Assembly: GCA_028712595.1 (NCBI GenBank)
Contig: JAQTPS010000005.1
Location: 1 to 43,470, forward strand
DNA length: 43,470 nt
DNA from: Minisyncoccota bacterium
GTDB taxonomy: Bacteria > Patescibacteriota > Minisyncoccia > Phycocordibacterales > UBA1550
Reading direction: 5' to 3'
Below the pieces are notes generated by a model, which saw only the letters and a program-made list of their open reading frames with translations, made no database searches and was not told the origin of the DNA. Positions 38,034 to 43,470 of the stretch are shown here, piece by piece (positions within the stretch are counted from its first letter, which is position 1; the number at the start of each line of letters is the position of its first letter). Both the position numbers and the translations under genes were made by a program.

Positions 38034-39821
38034 TTATTGACTGAGCAGAACTGGAAGAACTTGGTTCCCCGAAATATTAAGGTCGTCGATAGTTTGCGTG
38101 ATATAGCCTGGCAAACTGACTGTAATGGAGTACCCGGGGCCAGCAGTTAAACCATCAAATATCACCTGCCCCGGCGTGGAGCACCCTGAAACATAATTCA
38201 AATTAACATTCGAAAGCACCGGTGTTTTGGAAGTATCCGAGGTTGTAAAGAAAACTTTGTAGCGAGCATAGCGATTGTTGTTATGAATTGCGTTGATTGT
38301 ATTTCCTGAAACTGTGTAATACGTATTCCCGGTACCATCAGGTCCGAGATAGTTCCATGTTGCATTATCGTTGTTTGTCGCGATCTGGAAACCAATAGTC
38401 GTTGCGGGGTCTTGCGAGGTTGGTTGCCACGTCAATGTGGTATATGAAGTCAAAGATGTTCCACTGTCAAAAGACGAAGAGGTCGCTTCTCCGGACGATG
38501 CTCGAGAAACACCATTCCAAAAGAGGCGTAGTCCGTCGGGGATTTCGTTGTCGCTCACATCTGTTCCGGCAAAATATTCTGTTTCATCCGTAAAATCCGC
38601 CTGACCCGAACCACCGCTCCAATCTTTTTGTGTCCAGGTGCTACCGCCGGTGATTTTTTCCGAACCCGGAGAGAGCGTAACCGTCGCTCCTTCTATTGGC
38701 GCACCTGTTCCAGCCCTCGTAACAATTACGAGTAAACTATTGTCAGTTTTAGACCCAAGAATCATATTGAAATTTTGTGTAACATTCGGCAAAACGTTTA
38801 CCTGTTGTATTGGGGAAGTTCCATAAACCATGTAGCTCGATGAGTTCAGTGTAGGAATATAATTATCCCACTCAATATTAGTAAGTGGAATAAGCCCACC
38901 GGCGTCCGAAGTGTACGAGTTGTCAAATTTTAATATGTCTGGAGTTCCTATCAGCTTTGAGCCTCTTACCAAAACACCAACATTGGAAATAGGGGCGCAT
39001 ATGTCGTCGAGGGTATGAAAATTAAGTGTGCTTAATTGGTCGATTGCAAAACTGATTTGAGTGACTTGCCCTGCCAAGATAGTTGCATCTGGTTTTGTGG
39101 GATTTGGATTACCGACGGAAGCTGGATAAGTTTGGTCCGACGAATAATTGGTTTTTGTAACTACCATATGGTAACCGTTAGCGCTTGCGGGAAGACCGAC
39201 TTCAACCCAGTTCCCTCCCGCATCCGTCATTCTCGTCAAATTAATTCCTAATCCAGTATTTACAATATTTATCGAAGCTCCTGACACCGGCTGGCCGACT
39301 GCGTCAAAAACCCTAACAGAAAGAGCTCCGCCAGAGCTCATCCCCTCAAGTCCTTTGGGTGTGATATTTGTCAGAAAACTTTTTAGAGCTCCAGTGGTTA
39401 GATTCTTTATGTAAAGCTTTACCTGTTTGTAGTCGGTTGGCGCGGGGTCTGTGCCCAACAGAGCAGTGCCGTCGGCCGGATCGTCAAGATAATTCACCAC
39501 ATAATAAACTTGATATTGTTTTCCGTTGAAGGTTATGTATGTGGCGTTTGGAACATCCGGCAAACTTCCGTGCGGGTTCCCCGTCATTGTTCCTACTGCA
39601 GAATAAGGAAGGTTGTGTATGATTTCCATATACTGATTTGCAAGTTCGGAAACGGAAACGCTTTCGCGATACAAAGACACGAGGCGAACCAATGTTGCGG
39701 AAACTTGATACACACTAAGAACCATTGCCGTAAAAATAACAACAGTTACTAATGCTTCTATAAGCGTTAGCCCACGATTATTTTTCTTTTTCGTTATCAA
39801 TTTTTGCATTTTTAATGGCAT
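38034..39821 (-). CDS. Very large PilV-like prepilin with carboxypeptidase-regulatory-like domains
   Basis: The product has 595 residues from the ATG at 39821; an ATG at 39809 is an equally possible start. Basic KKKNNRG precedes the pilin helix LTLIEALVTVVIFTAMVLSV. Unlike ordinary pilins (about 150-200 residues) it goes on with several beta domains. Segments such as LSVRVFDAVGQPVSGASINIVNTGL near residue 170 and LVIVTRAGTGAPIEGATVTLSPG near 370 match the CarboxypepD_reg / Cna-B-like pattern. An ending GLTAGPGYSITVSLPGYITQ repeats it. A region near 430-560 looks like a carbohydrate-binding-type beta-sandwich. It is probably a tip adhesin of the pilus. Confidence 0.78.
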   Translation of the reverse strand: MPLKMQKLITKKKNNRGLTLIEALVTVVIFTAMVLSVYQVSATLVRLVSLYRESVSVSELANQYMEIIHNLPYSAVGTMTGNPHGSLPDVPNATYITFNGKQYQVYYVVNYLDDPADGTALLGTDPAPTDYKQVKLYIKNLTTGALKSFLTNITPKGLEGMSSGGALSVRVFDAVGQPVSGASINIVNTGLGINLTRMTDAGGNWVEVGLPASANGYHMVVTKTNYSSDQTYPASVGNPNPTKPDATILAGQVTQISFAIDQLSTLNFHTLDDICAPISNVGVLVRGSKLIGTPDILKFDNSYTSDAGGLIPLTNIEWDNYIPTLNSSSYMVYGTSPIQQVNVLPNVTQNFNMILGSKTDNSLLVIVTRAGTGAPIEGATVTLSPGSEKITGGSTWTQKDWSGGSGQADFTDETEYFAGTDVSDNEIPDGLRLFWNGVSRASSGEATSSSFDSGTSLTSYTTLTWQPTSQDPATTIGFQIATNNDNATWNYLGPDGTGNTYYTVSGNTINAIHNNNRYARYKVFFTTSDTSKTPVLSNVNLNYVSGCSTPGQVIFDGLTAGPGYSITVSLPGYITQTIDDLNISGNQVLPVLLSQ

Positions 39822-39866
39822 TTTATTTCCACACACTGCGTCGTACCAGAGAAACGCTTCGTCTTG

Positions 39867-41084
39867 CTAGATTCCATTCATTACCGTGTACATCGGTGTA
39901 ATCATCGATACGGCAAAAAACCCAACTGAGATACCAATTACGATCATAAGAAGTGGTTCAATGATTGTAGATATATTTTTCGTGACTGAATCAACCTCCT
40001 CTTCAAAAAAGATTGCAATATTTTGCAACATTGCTGAAAGTTGCCCTGTTTCCTCCCCCACCTCTATCATCTGGCCAACGAGCAGAGGATAAATCTTTTC
40101 ATTTTCCACAAAAACAGAAGAAAGCGAACTGCCTTTTTGAACACGCTCGGAGGCAGTACTCATCACATCTTTATAAAAAGAGTTTTGAAGAACATCTTTT
40201 GTAATTGCAATCGCCTGCAACATATCCACCCCCGAAGAAAGAAGCGAGGCGAGTGTGCGCGCTGTGCGAGCAGAGTTTGATTCCCTTACAATAGTGCCAA
40301 CAATAGGAACATAAAAGAGACCGTGCTCAAAAGCTCGGTGTCCTCCTTTGGTGCGCAATATAATATTAATAATGAACACAAGAGCTACAAAGAAACCGAG
40401 AACGAGGAGATAATGTTGCGACATTGTGTCGCTTAAAAGCATTATTATTCGAGTGCTCAACGGAAGCTCCACCTTCAAGTCTTTAAATGTTGCCGCAAGA
40501 GTTGGAACAACAAAAATGAACATTAGAACACCGACGGATATCAGCGCCGTGAGCACAACAGACGGGTATATCAAGGCCCCTTTGATTTTTTTCTTCAAAA
40601 GATAGCTTTTCTCAAGCTGGTTTCCCACCACCAAGAGAGCTTCAGAAAGACCGCCTGACTCTTCACCAGCGCGCGTCATCGAAACAAAAAGTGGTGAAAA
40701 TATTCTTGGGAATTTTGCCATGCCTCCGGAAAGAGTGCTCCCGCGATTTATTTCCTCGACCAAAGAATGAATTGTTGCTTTTAGTTTTTTATTTTTTGCC
40801 TGTCTTTCGAGAATTCCAAGGGCTCGAGAAAGAGAGAGCCCTGCCTTCATCATCGCGCTTAGGTTATGCGAAAACACAATCAGGTCGTGGTCTTTTACGC
40901 GCCCAAGAAGTCCATTCAAAAATGCAATAACCGGAATAGATCTTTCTTTTACCTCTTTAATAGAAATGATGGTTTTGCCGGAATTTCGTAGGTCTGCCGC
41001 TACAGCAAATCGGTCGAGCGCTTCAACCTCTCCCTCTGTTTCTGCTCCTTCCGCTTCCTTTATTTTATATTTAAATTTAGGCAT
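39867..41084 (-). CDS. pilC: Type IV pilus inner-membrane platform protein PilC
   Basis: The product has 405 residues, normal for PilC/GspF. It holds two T2SSF domains: the first around residues 60-190 (VFSHNLSAMMKAGLSLSRALGILE) and the second around 270-395 (ARTARTLASLLSSGVDMLQAIAI). Three to four membrane segments follow the usual pattern, and VGQMIEVGEETGQLSAML near residue 335 is conserved. It transmits PilB movement to pilin extraction. It lies 26 bp after pilB. Confidence 0.95.
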   Translation of the reverse strand: MPKFKYKIKEAEGAETEGEVEALDRFAVAADLRNSGKTIISIKEVKERSIPVIAFLNGLLGRVKDHDLIVFSHNLSAMMKAGLSLSRALGILERQAKNKKLKATIHSLVEEINRGSTLSGGMAKFPRIFSPLFVSMTRAGEESGGLSEALLVVGNQLEKSYLLKKKIKGALIYPSVVLTALISVGVLMFIFVVPTLAATFKDLKVELPLSTRIIMLLSDTMSQHYLLVLGFFVALVFIINIILRTKGGHRAFEHGLFYVPIVGTIVRESNSARTARTLASLLSSGVDMLQAIAITKDVLQNSFYKDVMSTASERVQKGSSLSSVFVENEKIYPLLVGQMIEVGEETGQLSAMLQNIAIFFEEEVDSVTKNISTIIEPLLMIVIGISVGFFAVSMITPMYTVMNGI

Positions 41085-41110
41085 GTAATGTAAATTATTT
41101 TACCAGTGGA

Positions 41111-42865
41111 TCACTCTGAAACCACGCGAAGCACTTCCTCTATGGTCGTCAGCCCTTGCACCGACTTTATGAGACCGTCTTCGAGCATTGTTATCATCCC
41201 TTCTTTTTTCGCTTGCGTTTCAATCTCGGTGGCCGTTGCGTTTTTCATAATGAGGTCACGTATCGCTGGCGACATTTTTAGAACCTCGTGAATACCAACT
41301 CGGCTCTTGTAACCATCTTCCGACTCGTCGGATTTTTTTGGACGGTAAAAAGGAACTTCCTTCCATTCCGCTTTCGGACCGACAAGACCTTCTTCTTTGA
41401 GAACTTTCATAACTCGGTCAAGGTCGACAGTTGCCTTAAGCGCGGAAATTTCAGCAGGTGTCAAAAAATATTTTTCTCGCGTAGCGCACAATCTGCGAAC
41501 GAGTCGCTGGGCAATGATGACATTCACCGTAGACACAATGAGAAACGGCTCGATGTCCATATCAAGGAGTCGTGGCATTGCTCCGGCGGCAGAGTTTGTG
41601 TGAAGCGTGGAGAGCACGAGGTGCCCGGTGAGCGAAGCATTGACTGCGAGCGATGCGGTTTCGTTGTCGCGGATTTCTCCAACCATTATTATATCCGGGT
41701 CTTGACGCACCAACGCGCGAAGGCCGTTTGCAAATGTGAGACCAATTTCGCTTTTTACTTGCGTTTGATTTACGCGCGTCATCTGATACTCGATAGGGTC
41801 TTCAATAGTTGAAATATTTACGTCTGGCTGATTCAAAATATCCAAAACGGTGTACAGAGTGGTTGTTTTACCTGAACCCGTTGGTCCTGTGGTCAAAATC
41901 ATTCCTACGCGTTGTTTTGTGGCGGCGTGAATACGTTCCAATCCTATGCCGTGGAAGCCAAGACCCTCAAGGGTAAATCCAGACACCGATTCCCGCAGGA
42001 GTCGCATAACTGTTTTCTCTCCGTAATAAACTGGAAGAGTAGACACACGGAATGCAACTTTTTCTCCAGCGGATTCAATTTTGAAACGACCGTCTTGGGG
42101 CAAACGCTTTTCGTCGAGTTTTAGGTTTGCGAGAACTTTAATGCGGGCAACAATTCCGGCAGCCGCGTTTTTTGGCAAAATCATAGCGTCATGAAGAAGT
42201 CCATCGATACGGTAACGAATCACGACATGCGCATCCATCGGTTCGATATGGATATCCGAAGCTCCTTGGATAATTGCGTGGTTAAGTAGCGTGTCCACAA
42301 TTTTTACAACCGGCAAGTCCTCGGCCAATTTTTTCAAATCTTCCTCGCTACGATTCTCTTCACCGACACCTTCAGCAACCAATTTAAGAGCGCTCGCTTC
42401 TTTTTCAATAATATCGCCGAATTCCGCTTTCAAACTCTTTTGATACTGCAAAAGAGCGCTTTTCATCGACTCTTTGTCGGTCAAGCGAGGCAAAATTTTC
42501 AGTCCGACCTTTTTCTTTATGAAATCAATAGCGGTGAGGTCGTCGGTGTCGAGCATGGCGACCTCAAGAGCCGTTGGAGTCTTTTTGAATGCCACAACAT
42601 TGTGTTTTCGTGCGATTGGTTCAGGAATAAGCGAGAGAACATCGAGATCTATTTTCTGCCCGAGAAGCCCAACAAATGGAATTCCAAGAATGTAGGCTTC
42701 GGTGCGGTGAAGGTCGTCTTCGGTGAGTTTGCCATTCGCGACCAGAGTGTCTCCTAAATATAGTTTCTTTTCGATAGCGCGTTTTTCTGCGATTTCAATG
42801 TCTGTGCGAGGGACAAGACCCGAGTCAATGAGAAATTCTTTCAGTTGTTGATTATTAACTGTCAT
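41111..42865 (-). CDS. pilB: Type IV pilus extension ATPase PilB
   Basis: The product has 584 residues. An N-terminal MshEN-like domain covers about residues 1-150, and the GspE/PilB ATPase follows. Walker A GPTGSGKT is at residues 327-334; the Asp box STIEDPIEY near 352; Walker B DPDIIMVGEIRD at 389-400; the His box TLHTNSA near 417. The zinc tetracysteine usually present before GIHEV is missing: only one Cys remains (LCATREKY), and YRPKKSDESEDGYKSR replaces the second CxxC. It opens the pilus operon. The start follows TGA-TACAAT and a 23-nt leader. Confidence 0.96.
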   Translation of the reverse strand: MTVNNQQLKEFLIDSGLVPRTDIEIAEKRAIEKKLYLGDTLVANGKLTEDDLHRTEAYILGIPFVGLLGQKIDLDVLSLIPEPIARKHNVVAFKKTPTALEVAMLDTDDLTAIDFIKKKVGLKILPRLTDKESMKSALLQYQKSLKAEFGDIIEKEASALKLVAEGVGEENRSEEDLKKLAEDLPVVKIVDTLLNHAIIQGASDIHIEPMDAHVVIRYRIDGLLHDAMILPKNAAAGIVARIKVLANLKLDEKRLPQDGRFKIESAGEKVAFRVSTLPVYYGEKTVMRLLRESVSGFTLEGLGFHGIGLERIHAATKQRVGMILTTGPTGSGKTTTLYTVLDILNQPDVNISTIEDPIEYQMTRVNQTQVKSEIGLTFANGLRALVRQDPDIIMVGEIRDNETASLAVNASLTGHLVLSTLHTNSAAGAMPRLLDMDIEPFLIVSTVNVIIAQRLVRRLCATREKYFLTPAEISALKATVDLDRVMKVLKEEGLVGPKAEWKEVPFYRPKKSDESEDGYKSRVGIHEVLKMSPAIRDLIMKNATATEIETQAKKEGMITMLEDGLIKSVQGLTTIEEVLRVVSE

Positions 42866-42888
42866 AAGAATAAAGGAGTGTTCTCTTT

Positions 42889-42897
42889 ATTGTATCA
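42889..42897 (-). promoter_or_regulatory. Extended -10 of the pilus operon
   Basis: TGA-TACAAT on the minus strand lies 23 nt before the pilB ATG. No clear -35 at standard distance. Confidence 0.55.
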
Positions 42898-42951
42898 TAT
42901 TTGCACGCACACACAGCAATAATTTTTTACTTATGTGGAAATTTTATAAAT

Positions 42952-42979
42952 TTGACATTAACCTCTGGTTTGATATAGT
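42952..42979 (+). promoter_or_regulatory. Promoter of nusA
   Basis: TTGACA, a 16-bp spacer and TATAGT preceded by TGA. The predicted start is near 42986, giving a leader of about 66 nt. Confidence 0.8.
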
Positions 42980-42997
42980 GGCTAAGTAAATGTCCGT

Positions 42998-43027
42998 CCC
43001 GAAAACGGGCAATTTTTGTTAAAAAAT
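42998..43027 (+). promoter_or_regulatory. Two small hairpins in the nusA leader
   Basis: CCCG-AAAA-CGGG is followed by C-AA-TTTTT, and then ATTTTT-GTTA-AAAAAT. The first looks like a very weak terminator. A C/A-rich unstructured stretch (repeats of CCAAAAAC) then runs to the ATG. Confidence 0.35.
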
Positions 43028-43051
43028 CAGCCAAAAACACCCAAAAACCAC

Positions 43052-43470
43052 ATGTTAGATCTAAAAATAATGGGGTCAGCGCTCGAACAGCTTGAAGCAG
43101 AACGAGGCATTCCAAAAGAAAAAATCATAGAAGCAATAGAACAAGCTCTCGCGGCTGCCTATAAAAAGGACTACGGCAAGAAGGGCCAGATTGTTCGTAC
43201 AAAGTTTGACCCTGACTCCGGGAAAGCAGAATTTGTTCAGGTAAAAATAGTCGTAGACGAGGCGGTTGTTCGCATGCCAGAAGATTCTGACGAAGATGCG
43301 GAAGGAAAAGAAGCAAAAATGAACGCCGATCTTCCTGAAGGAGAAAAAGTATCTCTCCGTCGAATGAGTCCAGAACACGATATTCTTTTGACCGACGCTC
43401 GTCGCATAAAAAGAGACGCTGTTCCGGGAGATGAAATCATTTTCCCTCTCGAAGCTCACTCGGACTATGG
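43052..43470 (+). CDS. nusA: Transcription factor NusA, N-terminal part (3' end off window)
   Basis: About 139 residues are visible before the right edge. MLDLKIMGSALEQLEAERGIPKEKIIEAIEQALAAAYKKDYGKKG is the classic NusA N-terminal domain start, and the RNA-polymerase-binding NTD continues with DARRIKRDAVPGDEI-type sequence. NusA affects pausing, termination and antitermination. An acidic insert EDSDEDAEGKEAK near residue 79 makes the NTD somewhat longer than usual. The S1 and KH domains lie beyond the window. An in-frame ATG six codons later is a less likely start. Confidence 0.93.
   Translation, partial: MLDLKIMGSALEQLEAERGIPKEKIIEAIEQALAAAYKKDYGKKGQIVRTKFDPDSGKAEFVQVKIVVDEAVVRMPEDSDEDAEGKEAKMNADLPEGEKVSLRRMSPEHDILLTDARRIKRDAVPGDEIIFPLEAHSDY

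Overview
The window looks like a chromosomal segment of a Patescibacteria (CPR) bacterium, most likely of the Parcubacteria group. This is inferred from several traits: a lean ribosomal and translation-factor cluster, AT-rich leaders with almost no Shine-Dalgarno sequences, a ComEC split into two genes, an RNase HI with a viroplasmin-like tail, very large exported Ser/Thr/Gly-rich proteins, and a compact type IV pilus operon. TGA is used as a stop, so the Gracilibacteria/Absconditabacteria code does not apply. No tRNA, rRNA, CRISPR array, transposase or phage gene was seen, and no stretch above 300 bases lacks a gene.

Left part (1-22.1 kb, minus strand): the str/S10/spc translation cluster in transcription order. 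It runs M50 protease, rpsL-rpsG-fusA, terminator, tuf-rpsJ-rplC-rplD-rplW-rplB, strong terminator, two exported-protein genes, then a new consensus promoter driving rpsS-rplV-rpsC-rplP-rpmC-rpsQ-rplN-rplX-rplE, and a terminator. The S10 operon is therefore cut between rplB and rpsS by an 8.5-kb surface-protein island holding a 2416-aa modular giant and a 315-aa GW-repeat protein. It stops after rplE, where rpsN/rpsH/rplF would usually follow; a third exported Gly-rich protein runs off the left edge instead.

Middle part (22.1-33.7 kb): rpmB, a PHA_gran_rgn-like gene, an unknown gene behind a switch-like RNA leader, a HAD phosphatase, an aldose epimerase, a putative lysozyme-fold exported protein and a slipin (SPFH) protein. 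An operon recJ-rnhA-comEC(N)-comEC(MBL) for DNA processing and uptake follows. Then comes a HIT hydrolase whose 3' end is duplicated as a 38-bp direct repeat flanking a one-gene cassette.

Right part (33.3-43.5 kb): a glycolytic operon tpiA-pgk-mscL, then a type IV pilus operon pilB-pilC, three large minor-pilin-like proteins and a small anchored protein, and divergently the start of nusA. ComEC, RecJ and the pilus genes together suggest natural DNA uptake, which matters for cells that probably scavenge nucleotides.

Two gene-expression styles are visible. Single genes and small operons often have an extended -10 (TGnTAnnnT) ending exactly 6 nt before the ATG, predicting leaderless mRNA. Ribosomal, factor, nusA and a few other genes have TTGAC-type -35 boxes, 16-bp spacers and longer, often structured leaders.
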